Made by a program: the position numbers and the translations under genes. 64,000 bases of DNA from contig NZ_CP042806.1 in assembly GCF_008000815.1 (NCBI RefSeq), positions 4,278,001-4,342,000 on the forward strand, read 5' to 3'. A model generated the notes under the pieces. It saw only the letters and a program-made list of their open reading frames with translations, was not told where the DNA came from and made no database searches. Below are positions 18,586 through 27,898 of the stretch, piece after piece. How positions within the stretch are numbered: position 1 is the stretch's first letter; each line of letters begins with the position of its first letter. This DNA is from Terriglobus albidus (GTDB lineage Bacteria > Acidobacteriota > Terriglobia > Terriglobales > Acidobacteriaceae).

Positions 18586-20579
18586 TACTTCTCCTTCTTG
18601 AAGCGAATCGCGGCTCCACCGCCCGGCGCCAACCGAAGCGACAATGCCTCCTTGCCCGATACTTGCCTGGACGAGATGTTGAGATGCTTCGGCTCGGTCG
18701 CTGCGTCCTGCGCATCTTCATACGTCTGTGCAGTGTAACGGCCGTTGCCGAGGAAACTGAGCGGTACTTGTAGCGTCCTTGCCTGCCAGTTGGTCATAGC
18801 TCCCAGATACCATTCATCACCGTGACGGCGTGCGATCACAGCTTCCTCTCCGGGCGTGCTCGACAACACGCGGGTCTCGTCCCACTCGACTGGGACATCC
18901 TTCAAGAACTGAAAGCCCGGCTGGTTGGTGTAGTTCTGCGGGCTGTCAGAGAGCATGGGAAAGGGCGTCTCATAGATGACATAGAGCGCTAACTGCTGTG
19001 CACGGGTTCCCATAGCCATGGGAGCTTCGTTACGCGCGACAAACTTGTCTTCGGTTGCGTTGTCGAAGGCTCCGGCGGTGAAATCCATCGGCCCAGCCAT
19101 CAGCCGAGTCGAGGCAAAGGCCGTACGATCGACGGGACTATCGCGCCGTCCAACTTTGTTGTTTTCCAATCCCAGAACAGCCTCATAGCTCAGGACATTG
19201 GGATAGGTGCGGAGGAGTCCCCACGGTGTGTGGCATCCATGAAAATCAACCATGATGTGATGCTCCGCCGCCAGCTTCGCAACGTCATAGTAGAACTGAA
19301 TTCCCTGCTGGTCGTCGCGGTTGACGAAGTCGATCTTCAACCCAGCTACGCCCCATTTCTCATAGAGCGGAAATGCTTCCTGCATCTGCTTCATCACCGA
19401 CGTGGAATAGAGCCAGATCCAGACCTTCACGTTCTTGGTCGCACCATAGCGGACCAGCTCCGGAACATCGACCTTGCCGTTCAACTGCGTAATGTCGCCG
19501 GACTTCGACCAGCCGGCATCGAGCATGAAGTAGGACAGCCCATTTGCTGCTGAAAAATCGATGTATTCCTTCATCACTTCTGTGGTGAATGCGGAGTGTC
19601 CGGTCTTGCTGACATTGTCGACCCACCAGTTCCAACTGGCCTTGCCACCGTGGATCCAGCTTGTGTCCGTCACTCGAGACGGCGGATTGAGATCGGTAAG
19701 CAGATTGGATTCGACCAGCGATCCGGGTTCGTCGGCGACGCCGAGCACTCTCCAGGCTGAGTGATGCGGCAGCGTGCCAAGGACAGCGTATTGCTGGTCA
19801 TCCCACCGTGGAGACAGCTTCACCGAAAGAAGGTGGCCGGCCCAGTTGCCTGAGGGGTTGGTCAGATACATAGAGCTGTTGGTTTCGAGATCGGCCTCCA
19901 TCAGCGACAGCCATGCCACGCCAGGCTGATGGAGCAGAACAGGAGTTCCAATCAGGAAGTTGCTGGAGACGCCGCCCTGATTGCTCAAAGCCGAGAGGTT
20001 CAGGCGGACATATTCACTCTCATAACTGCTGCGATAGTTTGGCAGGGCCAACACCCAGGCGGTGTCATCTTCGGCAAATCGGAACTCCGTTCCTTCCGAC
20101 TTCAGCTTGAGATCCGACAAGCCTTCCTGCGCGGGAAGGAGATAACGAAATGCAATGCCGCTGTTATAGGCGCGAGCTTCCACGTCGAGCTTCCGATGGA
20201 TTCCGGCGGCCTCTACCGAGTGCACAACCACGGCGTTGTATGGGTCGTGGACTTTGCTTGTCTTGGTATTGCGCAGGCTGTAGTCATCGACACCCGATGA
20301 GGGCTCTGCTCCTGCAACTCGTACATCTGCCCCAAGCATCGGTCCCGGATCGAGATCGAGACCGAGCGCCGATTCGTTTAATACGCTCTTCCCTTTGAAG
20401 GTCACCGAATAAACCAGAGCACCGGTTCCCTCGCGAGCCTCTTTCCCTTGTTTCAAGGTGAAGGTCATTCTAAGGCGTCCATCAGGAGACGTTACAGCGG
20501 GAGGCTCCTGAGCGAAGACGGGTGTAACGACGGTTAGAGCGAGAGCGGCAGCAAGGGGGGCGATAGAACGCAGGTGCAT
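18585..20579 (-). CDS. Secreted GH97 alpha-galactosidase/alpha-glucosidase
   Basis: A 664-residue GH97 enzyme with signal peptide ([23 protein letters not shown]) and the family's N-terminal beta-sandwich, barrel and C-terminal sheet. Visible motifs: [56 protein letters not shown] and [12 protein letters not shown]. An Asp in the GLKIDF position is expected in the retaining alpha-galactosidase branch rather than the inverting SusB-like alpha-glucosidase branch; I infer alpha-galactosidase, with moderate certainty. The gene begins 73 bases after the TonB receptor stop and is coupled to GH95. Confidence 0.9.
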   Translation of the reverse strand: MHLRSIAPLAAALALTVVTPVFAQEPPAVTSPDGRLRMTFTLKQGKEAREGTGALVYSVTFKGKSVLNESALGLDLDPGPMLGADVRVAGAEPSSGVDDYSLRNTKTSKVHDPYNAVVVHSVEAAGIHRKLDVEARAYNSGIAFRYLLPAQEGLSDLKLKSEGTEFRFAEDDTAWVLALPNYRSSYESEYVRLNLSALSNQGGVSSNFLIGTPVLLHQPGVAWLSLMEADLETNSSMYLTNPSGNWAGHLLSVKLSPRWDDQQYAVLGTLPHHSAWRVLGVADEPGSLVESNLLTDLNPPSRVTDTSWIHGGKASWNWWVDNVSKTGHSAFTTEVMKEYIDFSAANGLSYFMLDAGWSKSGDITQLNGKVDVPELVRYGATKNVKVWIWLYSTSVMKQMQEAFPLYEKWGVAGLKIDFVNRDDQQGIQFYYDVAKLAAEHHIMVDFHGCHTPWGLLRTYPNVLSYEAVLGLENNKVGRRDSPVDRTAFASTRLMAGPMDFTAGAFDNATEDKFVARNEAPMAMGTRAQQLALYVIYETPFPMLSDSPQNYTNQPGFQFLKDVPVEWDETRVLSSTPGEEAVIARRHGDEWYLGAMTNWQARTLQVPLSFLGNGRYTAQTYEDAQDAATEPKHLNISSRQVSGKEALSLRLAPGGGAAIRFKKEK

Positions 20580-20652
20580 CCAGCAGACTCCATGGAACGA
20601 GGAGAACAGAGCAGGTGACGTTCACCCTGCTCCGTTCCTCATATTCAGTTAC

Positions 20653-23600
20653 CTAGAAAACATACTTCAGAGAGAGCTGAAGGAAGCGTGCATCAGGTGC
20701 ATTTGCCTGAAGATTCTTGGGACCGGTGATCTGGCCGCCGTTGCTTCCGTTGCTGGTGTTGGATGGATTGCCAAGTGTCGGGTGATTGAAGAGGTTGAAG
20801 GCATCGGCCCGGAACTGGAGGAACTGCTCCCGGAAGGTTGGGAAGTTCTTGAAGATGGACGAGTCTGCCCGCCAGAAGCCCGGACCATAGATCAGGTTCT
20901 GCTTATCGCCGAGATAGGCAAGCACCTGGCTCGGGTTGGTGATGAGGGTTCCTGCCGGGATGGTATTTCCCGGTAGTGGGTTGGCAAAGGCGCAAGGGTT
21001 GTACCAGTTGTCTTTGGTCCGCACCTGCGACGGGCAGGCGCTGGCTCCGCCTACCGGCGCCGTGCCTCCAGCCTTGAATGGATCGCCAATTCTGACAGCG
21101 CGGGCCGAACCACCTGAGGCCGTGGAGCCGATCGGGCTGATGCCGCCAAGTGGAAGTCCGCCCTGGCCCGTGAAGGTAGCGCTGACCTGCCACCCGCCGA
21201 CCGCGAGATCGAGCAGGCGCGAGTTGTTCAGGTAGCTACGCCCATGTCCAAAGGGAAGCTGATAGCTGCCATTGAAGGTGAAACGGTTGCGAATGTCATA
21301 GGAGGAGTTCGTGTACTCCGAACCAAGGCCCAGGAGATAGTACGAACGTACACCGATTCCATTCGAAAGGCCGCCTGCAGAGCTCGAGTTATCGAGCGCA
21401 TGAGCCCAGGTATAAGTCGCCAGGAAGGAGAGGCCGTGCGAGAACCGCTTCTCCAGCTTGGTCTGCAGCGAGTTGTAGTCGCTGACGCCGCTGTATTGGA
21501 TCTGCCCGGTCCATCCAAGAGTGGGAAACGGATTGAGATTATTGGTATTCGTTCCTGCCGTGGTGAGCGCCAGGGACGAATTAGGCGCCCAATAGGTGGA
21601 GAGGTGACGGCTCACATTGCCGACGTAGGCGATGGAGGCCACAAAGTCGGAGCTGAGCGCGTACTGGAATGAAAGGCTGTAATTCTGCGTGTAGGGCGTC
21701 TTGATGCTCGCATCCGTCGCATGGAATCCCGGCTGCGTTGGAACAGCACTTGCATTCAGAGCCGGGAGCCCCGACTGCAAAGTATATGGAAGCGGGCTGC
21801 AGCTTGTGGCGTTGCAGGTGGGCTGGTTATAGCTCGAATTCAGAGTGAAGGGATAGTTTGCTCCCAGGTTGCCATTGCCATGACTCTGCAAGCCGCCGTA
21901 GAAGATACCGTAACCTCCACGAATGACCGACTTCGGAGTGAGCTGATACGCGAAGCCGAAGCGCGGCGCAAAGTTCACCTTCTGCGCCTCCAGCAGGCGG
22001 GAATTATCGACATACTGAACGGCGACATTATTCGCCGCCAGCAGGGAGACAAATGCCGGGCTCAGCGAGTAACGCTGGGCTCCCGTCGGTAGCTGATATA
22101 CCGCTCTGCCGGTTCCAACACCAGAGCTGTTAAGGCCAACAGGGCCGGTAAGGACGAAGTTCGCCTGCTGATTGCGAGATTCCGCATAGGGCTGATACCA
22201 ATCCCAGCGAAGTCCCAGATTGAGTGTCAGCTTCGACGTGGCGCGCCAGTCATCCTGAAAGTAAGCCGAGTCATACCACTGCTGATCGTGCACCGCCGGA
22301 ACGTTAGAGATGTACGCGCTCGACATCTGGTTCGCAAGGAAGTCCGCCGTGCCGCTGGTCGCGCTGGATCCGGGGACAGACGTATAGCTGCCGTTGAAGT
22401 TGTACTGACCACGCGGCGCTTCCGCGTAGGTGTAGTAGAAGCGGACGTTCTGGAAGGCCACACCGTACTTCATGGAGTGGTTGCCCAGAATCTTCGTCAT
22501 GTTGTCGAGGATCTGGTAGACATTCTGCGACTCGTTCGAGGTACCAACCGATCCCCAGTAGCTTGCACCGACCGTTCCCTGCAACTGCCCCTGCGGAAGT
22601 CCGCCCTGGAAGGGGCTGAAGGGTACATTACCCAGACCGAGGCTGGAGGCCAGGGTGGAGTTGTTCGCGTTCGGCTGCAGGAAGCGGAAGACGCCCCAGT
22701 TGTAGCCAGCCCGAAACTCATTCGTCAGCGACGGGCTAAAGACGTGAGTCTCGCTGAACATACCATTCTGTGAGAGGTTCGTGTCGCGCTCGCCGCCATA
22801 ACCGCTGCCGTCGAGAATGGAACCGAAAGGGAGACCGTTGTTGATGATCTCGTGGGCATAGCTGTAGCGGCCATAGATCTGGTCTTTCGAGCTGATGTTC
22901 CAGTCGAGACGCTGGTCCCACTGGATGGTGTTATCACGCCTGCCGATGTTGGTGTTGTAGTTGTTGTAGGTCTTGCCGTTGTTGACGTTCGGCGACGGAT
23001 ACAGGTTGAGAATGTTCTGTGCGGTTGCATTGATGTCCGCGGAACAGAAGACATTCTGCGCGCGGCCGCATGGCTGGCCGAGAGGCACGGTGCCGCGGGA
23101 GCCGGGCTGATACAGATTGATGGGTCCGCTATAACCGGTTAGCGATGGGTTCAGAAGCTCCGTGAAGTCGCCGGTACGCATTCTCGCTGTCGGCACCGTA
23201 AAGATCCCAGGGCTGCCGAATGAGACGCGGTTCGCTTCGATATCGCCGAAGTAGAAGAGCTTGTCCTTGAGGATAGGAAATCCGAGCGTCGCTCCGAACT
23301 GATTCTGATGGAATGCCGGAACAGTCAGCGCGTTCCAGTTACGGGCATTCATCTTGTCGCTGCGGAAGTACTCCCAGAGGCTTCCGTGGATGGCGTTGGT
23401 TCCGGACTTGATACTCGCGTTCAGGACGGCGCCCGCCGAATGGCCGAACTCCGCACTGTAATTGCTGGTCTGAAGGTTGAACTCGGCGAGGGCATCTGGC
23501 GGCGGCCGCATGACGAAGGTTGCGCCGTTCAGGAAGTCGACAAGGTTGGTGTTGTTATCCACACCGTCCAGAATGAAGTTGTTCTGCTCCGCGCGCTGAC

Positions 23601-24171
23601 CGTTGGCGACGAAGTCTCCCTTGCCAGAGCCACGAGTCTGTCCTTGAGGAGGAGCGACGCCGGCTGAGAGCTGCGCGATAAAGACCCAGTTGCGACCGTT
23701 AAGGGGTGTCTCATTAATTGCCTTGGAATCGACAACCTGCCCTACCGCTCCGGTCTGCGTATCCAGAAGTGGCGGCGCCGTATCCACCGTGATGTTCTCG
23801 GTGACTGCACCAGGCTTCAATTCGAAGTTGATGCCCAGACGGGCCTGAACATTCAGCACCAGGTTCTCACGCTTCGACGTCTGAAAGCCGTCTGCCGTGA
23901 TCGTGATGGAGTATCGGCCGATCTTCACTGGTGAGAAGACATAGATACCGCTCTCGTTGGTCCACCGTTCGAGACTCAAGCCAGTATCAGTGGCATTGAG
24001 CGTGACCTTTGCATTGGGAATCGTTGCGCCGCTGTTATCGCTCACGACTCCGGTGATGGTTCCCTGGTCCATTTGGGCTTGTGCAGGGGGGAGAGATAGC
24101 CCGAAGACAAGTCCGACGATTGCGATAAGCGGGCGTAACCGCACCCAGATATTTTGCTTCGAGATGCACAT
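20653..24171 (-). CDS. TonB-dependent outer-membrane receptor (Oar-like)
   Basis: The 1172-residue outer-membrane protein probably imports oligosaccharides released by the neighbouring hydrolases, powered by TonB. Order: signal peptide to AQA (about residue 32), a carboxypeptidase-regulatory-like beta-sandwich (GTITGVVSDNSGATIPNAKVTLNATDTG), a plug region (NETPLNGRNWVFIAQLSAGV; NNFILDGVDNNTNLVDF), then a long barrel ending LQLSLKYVF with a terminal Phe typical of BAM substrates. The extended Oar-like form is characteristic of Acidobacteria. ATG at 24171 is preceded by AAGGAAGG. It is first in the operon with GH97, GH95 and GH36; no SusD-like partner is seen. Confidence 0.93.
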   Translation of the reverse strand: MCISKQNIWVRLRPLIAIVGLVFGLSLPPAQAQMDQGTITGVVSDNSGATIPNAKVTLNATDTGLSLERWTNESGIYVFSPVKIGRYSITITADGFQTSKRENLVLNVQARLGINFELKPGAVTENITVDTAPPLLDTQTGAVGQVVDSKAINETPLNGRNWVFIAQLSAGVAPPQGQTRGSGKGDFVANGQRAEQNNFILDGVDNNTNLVDFLNGATFVMRPPPDALAEFNLQTSNYSAEFGHSAGAVLNASIKSGTNAIHGSLWEYFRSDKMNARNWNALTVPAFHQNQFGATLGFPILKDKLFYFGDIEANRVSFGSPGIFTVPTARMRTGDFTELLNPSLTGYSGPINLYQPGSRGTVPLGQPCGRAQNVFCSADINATAQNILNLYPSPNVNNGKTYNNYNTNIGRRDNTIQWDQRLDWNISSKDQIYGRYSYAHEIINNGLPFGSILDGSGYGGERDTNLSQNGMFSETHVFSPSLTNEFRAGYNWGVFRFLQPNANNSTLASSLGLGNVPFSPFQGGLPQGQLQGTVGASYWGSVGTSNESQNVYQILDNMTKILGNHSMKYGVAFQNVRFYYTYAEAPRGQYNFNGSYTSVPGSSATSGTADFLANQMSSAYISNVPAVHDQQWYDSAYFQDDWRATSKLTLNLGLRWDWYQPYAESRNQQANFVLTGPVGLNSSGVGTGRAVYQLPTGAQRYSLSPAFVSLLAANNVAVQYVDNSRLLEAQKVNFAPRFGFAYQLTPKSVIRGGYGIFYGGLQSHGNGNLGANYPFTLNSSYNQPTCNATSCSPLPYTLQSGLPALNASAVPTQPGFHATDASIKTPYTQNYSLSFQYALSSDFVASIAYVGNVSRHLSTYWAPNSSLALTTAGTNTNNLNPFPTLGWTGQIQYSGVSDYNSLQTKLEKRFSHGLSFLATYTWAHALDNSSSAGGLSNGIGVRSYYLLGLGSEYTNSSYDIRNRFTFNGSYQLPFGHGRSYLNNSRLLDLAVGGWQVSATFTGQGGLPLGGISPIGSTASGGSARAVRIGDPFKAGGTAPVGGASACPSQVRTKDNWYNPCAFANPLPGNTIPAGTLITNPSQVLAYLGDKQNLIYGPGFWRADSSIFKNFPTFREQFLQFRADAFNLFNHPTLGNPSNTSNGSNGGQITGPKNLQANAPDARFLQLSLKYVF

Positions 24172-24221
24172 ACAGGCCTTCCTTTACTGAACTCCGTTCC
24201 CCGATCGAACCTTCCCGGAAA

Positions 24222-24237
24222 ACGTGTTCGTACACGT
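24222..24237. promoter_or_regulatory. Inverted-repeat operator before TonB receptor gene
   Basis: ACGTGT-TCGT-ACACGT is a perfect 6+6 inverted repeat 51-66 bases upstream of the receptor ATG. The right half and surroundings recur before the GH27 gene (11332-11341). The shape is that of a dimeric repressor site, probably of the LacI family; binding is inferred. Confidence 0.55.
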
Positions 24238-24455
24238 AAACACCCTCATGTATGAGGTGCCGGCAAAACTAATACAAACCGTGAACGTATGTCAAATACC
24301 TTTAACAAACTAAATAAAGGAGTTGAAGGAAAGACCCCGCTCAGCGTGCCCAAAAGCAAGAGGAAGTCAAAGGGATCCCAGGAAAATCCAGAACTATAAG
24401 ATCAAATCCAGATGAGAATTGGTTTCTCCTGTGGTACGGTAACGTTCACGATAGC

Positions 24456-24473
24456 TTTGCGTTCGTTCGCAAC
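24456..24473. promoter_or_regulatory. LacI-type operator candidate before DUF5107/MFS/LacI operon
   Basis: TTTGCGTTCGTTCGCAAC matches 15 of 18 positions of the perfect palindrome upstream of the GH42 gene (36465-36482). It lies 30 bases before the DUF5107 ATG. The LacI-family regulator encoded in the same operon is the obvious candidate ligand; this is inference. Confidence 0.55.
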
Positions 24474-24502
24474 ATCGGGTAACTTTCCACGAGGTAATTG
24501 TT

Positions 24503-27500
24503 ATGGCTTACGAGTCCATCTCAGACCAGAACCTGGCGCCGCACTCCGAGTCACAGCTGGTTTTGCCAGAAGCGCCCAGCTCTGAGACCGGTCCAGTAAA
24601 GGTCTGGAACGAGCCCGTCACCATGCTGACGTATGAGCCTGCGGCGCCTGACAGGAATCCCCTCTTTCTGGAGAAGCGTGTCTACCAAGGCAGCAGCGGC
24701 CGGGTCTATCCGCTGCCGGTGATCGATTACATCGCCACAGAGCCCGAGCCCAAAGTATGGGAGGCGGTCCATCTCGAAAACGAGTATCTGCGCCTGATGG
24801 TCATGCCCGAGATCGGCGGACGAATCCACGTCGGTCTCGACAAAAGGACGGGATACGACTTCTTCTACCGCCAGAATGTGATTAAGCCGGCTCTGGTGGG
24901 ACTCGCCGGCCCCTGGATCTCGGGCGGAGTTGAATTCAACTGGCCGCAGCATCATCGTCCTGCCACCTTCATGCCCGTGGAGGTCAGCGTGGAGCGTGCA
25001 TCAGATGGCAGCGTTACGGTCTGGTGTTCCGACCATGACCCCATGTCTCACCTGAAAGGCATGCATGGCATCTGTCTGCGGCCGGGATCCGCAGTGGTGC
25101 AAGTAAAGGTTCGCTTATACAACCGGACGCAAGATACGCAGACCTTTCTCTGGTGGGCAAATGTCGCCACGAGGGTCCATGAAGAGTATCAATCGTTCTT
25201 TCCGGAAGATGTACGCTTCGTTGCGGACCATGCAAAGCGGGCTATCACGGAATATCCGCTCAGCCAGGGAACGTACTACGGCGTGAACTACCAGCAGCGC
25301 GCGCTTGAGGGTGTTCCTCCGGAGGAGATGCCACCCTGCTTTGTGCCCGACGGCTCCTATCCTGCCAATGACCTGGGCTGGTATGCCAATATTCCCGTGC
25401 CGACGAGCTACATGATCGTCGGTTCGCAAGGCGACTTCTTTGGTGGATATGATCATGCGCGGAAGGCGGGAACGGTCGCTGTTGCGAATCACCATGTAGC
25501 TCCGGGCAAAAAGCAGTGGACCTGGGGGAATCACGAGTTTGGCTATGCCTGGGACCGTAGCTTGACGGACGACGATGGTCCTTATGTCGAGCTTATGTCC
25601 GGTGTCTACACGGACAATCAACCGGACTTCTCCTTCCTGGCGCCGGGTGAGACCAAGACCTTCAGCCAATTCTGGTATCCCATCGGGGAGATCGGAGTTC
25701 CGAACCTGGCGAATGTCGATGGAGCGCTTCGTGTCGAGCGCAATCCTGAAGCGATCACCGTACACGTTCAGTTGACCTCAGCAAAAGAGGATTGCACCGT
25801 CATCGCACGGACTGCAGAGCGCGAGCTCGGTCGCTGGTCGGGCAATCTAACGCCGGAGATGACATGGTCCGGACGATTTGATCACAGTGGCTCGCTAGAG
25901 GGTCTCGAAATAAACGTACAGGCTGGAGATGTGACGCTCCTGCGTTATGCGCCTGACGAAACGGTTCCCGTTCAGGCTCCTGAGGTGGCGACCGAGCCGC
26001 TGCTGCCGCAGGACGTAGGCAGCATAGATGAGCTGTTCCTTACCGGTCTTCATCTCGAACAATATCGCCATCCGACGCGCAGCCCCGAGGCTTACTGGCT
26101 TGAGGCCATCCGTCGCGATGCCGGAGACAGCCGCTGCAATCACATGCTCGGACGGTGGCATCTGCGGCGGGGCGAGTTTGAAAAGGCGGAGCAGCATCTG
26201 CGCACCGCGATCGCCCGCCTGACTCGGCGCAACCCTAATCCTTACGATGGCGAACCGCACTACAACCTCGGACTCACCCTGCGTTATCAGCAGCGGATTG
26301 CCGAAGCCTATGATGCCTTCTACAAAAGCACCTGGAGTGCTGCCTGGCGTGGACCGGGATATCACCGCCTGGCGGAGATCGATTGCGCACGTGGAGAGTG
26401 GCCGCAGGCGCTCGATCACCTCAACCGCTCGCTCAGCGCAGATACAGATAACCTTTCTGCGCGCAATCTAAAGGCGATCGTGCTGAGCCGGCTGGGAAGA
26501 AGCGAGGAGGCACAGCGGCTTCTGGATGAGACTCAGGCGCTTGATCCTCTCGATGTATTCGGCCGCTTCCTGAGGCATGGGGAAATACTCAACAATCCCC
26601 AGATGCAGCTTGATCTCGGTTTCGATCTCGCGCGCGCAGGACTCTTCGAGGAAGCTCTCCAGGAGCTGCCGGCCGATGCTCGGTCCACGATGGTGAGGTA
26701 CGCTCGTGCCGCTGTCCTGTGGCAGATGGGAAGAACAAGAGAGAGCGCTGAGGCATACAGCCTCGCTTCAGAGGGAGACCACGATTATCTCTTCCCGGAT
26801 CGTCTGGAAGAACTGGTCGTTCTCGAGCAGGCTCTGAAGGTCAATCCGAAGGATGCACGCGCAGCCTATGCGCTGGGCAATCTTCTATACGATCGACGGA
26901 GACACCGCGAGGCTATCGCCCACTGGGAACAGAGTGTAGCTGCAGAGCCTGACTTCGCGGTCGCCTGGCGAAATCTCGGAATCGCGTACTTCAATATTCT
27001 CTCCGATAGCCGTAGCGCTGTTGACGCCTTTGAGTGCGCTCGCAGATGTGCTCCGGACGATGCACGGCTTCTCTACGAGCTGGATCAGCTTCGCAAGCGC
27101 ACTGGGACTCCTCTCGCCGCGCGACAGAGATCGCTTCTGGACGAACACGAGCTTGTCGAGAAACGTGATGATCTCTCGGTGGAGCTTGCCTCGCTGCACA
27201 ACAGTCTCGGCAGACCTGAAGAAGCGCTTCGCATTCTTCGTCAACGGCAGTTCCAGCCCTGGGAAGGTGGGGAGGGATTGGTGCTCTCAGAGTATGTCCG
27301 CGCGAACGTGCTTCTGGCCCAGGATGCGCTCTCTGCAGAACCACAGAAGGCTCTGGAGTTTCTCCACGCGGCCAGTTCCCCTCCCCTCAATCTCAGCGAG
27401 GCGAAGCATCTGCTGATGAACCTCAGCATGATCGACTACTGGTACGGGGTTGTTTATGCTGCGATTGGCAATATGGACAAGGCCCGGGAATCCTGGTCAC

Positions 27501-27898
27501 GCGCAGCCCGGTATACCGGCGACTTCCAGCAGATGCAGGTGCAACCCGTATCCGAGATGACGTACTGGAGTGCGATGGCGTTGCGGCAGCTGGGACAGGA
27601 GCAGGAAGCAACTGGTCTTTTCCGAAAAATTGAGACGTACGCATCCGCGCTGGAGCACCAGACACCGAAGATCGACTACTTCGCAACGTCATTGCCTGCC
27701 ATGCTGTTGTTCGAGGTCGATCTGAAGGAGCGCCAGACGACCACGGCGCGCTTCCTCAAAGCACAGGCAGCATTCGGAGTGGGAGAGCGCCAACGCGCAA
27801 TGGAGCTGCTCGAACAGGTCGAGACAATGGATCGCAGTCATAGCGGCGCCATCGATATGCGCAAGCTGGTTATGGGTGAATCATGCACGGTCCGATAG
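24503..27898 (+). CDS. DUF5107 domain protein with TPR repeats
   Basis: The 1131-residue product begins with a DUF5107-type domain (about residues 30-400: LENEYLRLMVMPEIGGRIHVGLDKRTGYDFFYRQ, ISGGVEFNWPQHHRPATF), whose beta-sandwich resembles aldose-1-epimerases, followed by many tetratricopeptide repeats (about 530-1100). The function of the family is unproven; it recurs beside sugar transporters and may bind or remodel sugars. There is no signal peptide, so it is probably cytosolic. GAGGT precedes the ATG. It overlaps the MFS gene by 16 bases, so the two are co-expressed. Confidence 0.88.
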   Translation: MAYESISDQNLAPHSESQLVLPEAPSSETGPVKVWNEPVTMLTYEPAAPDRNPLFLEKRVYQGSSGRVYPLPVIDYIATEPEPKVWEAVHLENEYLRLMVMPEIGGRIHVGLDKRTGYDFFYRQNVIKPALVGLAGPWISGGVEFNWPQHHRPATFMPVEVSVERASDGSVTVWCSDHDPMSHLKGMHGICLRPGSAVVQVKVRLYNRTQDTQTFLWWANVATRVHEEYQSFFPEDVRFVADHAKRAITEYPLSQGTYYGVNYQQRALEGVPPEEMPPCFVPDGSYPANDLGWYANIPVPTSYMIVGSQGDFFGGYDHARKAGTVAVANHHVAPGKKQWTWGNHEFGYAWDRSLTDDDGPYVELMSGVYTDNQPDFSFLAPGETKTFSQFWYPIGEIGVPNLANVDGALRVERNPEAITVHVQLTSAKEDCTVIARTAERELGRWSGNLTPEMTWSGRFDHSGSLEGLEINVQAGDVTLLRYAPDETVPVQAPEVATEPLLPQDVGSIDELFLTGLHLEQYRHPTRSPEAYWLEAIRRDAGDSRCNHMLGRWHLRRGEFEKAEQHLRTAIARLTRRNPNPYDGEPHYNLGLTLRYQQRIAEAYDAFYKSTWSAAWRGPGYHRLAEIDCARGEWPQALDHLNRSLSADTDNLSARNLKAIVLSRLGRSEEAQRLLDETQALDPLDVFGRFLRHGEILNNPQMQLDLGFDLARAGLFEEALQELPADARSTMVRYARAAVLWQMGRTRESAEAYSLASEGDHDYLFPDRLEELVVLEQALKVNPKDARAAYALGNLLYDRRRHREAIAHWEQSVAAEPDFAVAWRNLGIAYFNILSDSRSAVDAFECARRCAPDDARLLYELDQLRKRTGTPLAARQRSLLDEHELVEKRDDLSVELASLHNSLGRPEEALRILRQRQFQPWEGGEGLVLSEYVRANVLLAQDALSAEPQKALEFLHAASSPPLNLSEAKHLLMNLSMIDYWYGVVYAAIGNMDKARESWSRAARYTGDFQQMQVQPVSEMTYWSAMALRQLGQEQEATGLFRKIETYASALEHQTPKIDYFATSLPAMLLFEVDLKERQTTTARFLKAQAAFGVGERQRAMELLEQVETMDRSHSGAIDMRKLVMGESCTVR

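Larger units (their letters stand above)
24172..24502. promoter_or_regulatory. Divergent promoter region, receptor operon and DUF5107 operon
   Basis: This 331-base gene-free stretch separates two divergent operons. Leftward it contains a TTGACA box on the minus strand (24290-24295) with a poor -10 candidate near 24268-24274, a hairpin-like CACC-CTCAT-GT-ATGAGGTG (24241-24259), and the 16-base inverted repeat described separately. The nine-base word ACGTTCACG occurs on the minus strand at 24280-24288 and on the plus strand at 24442-24450, one per promoter. GAGGT at 24491 serves the DUF5107 gene. Confidence 0.55.
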
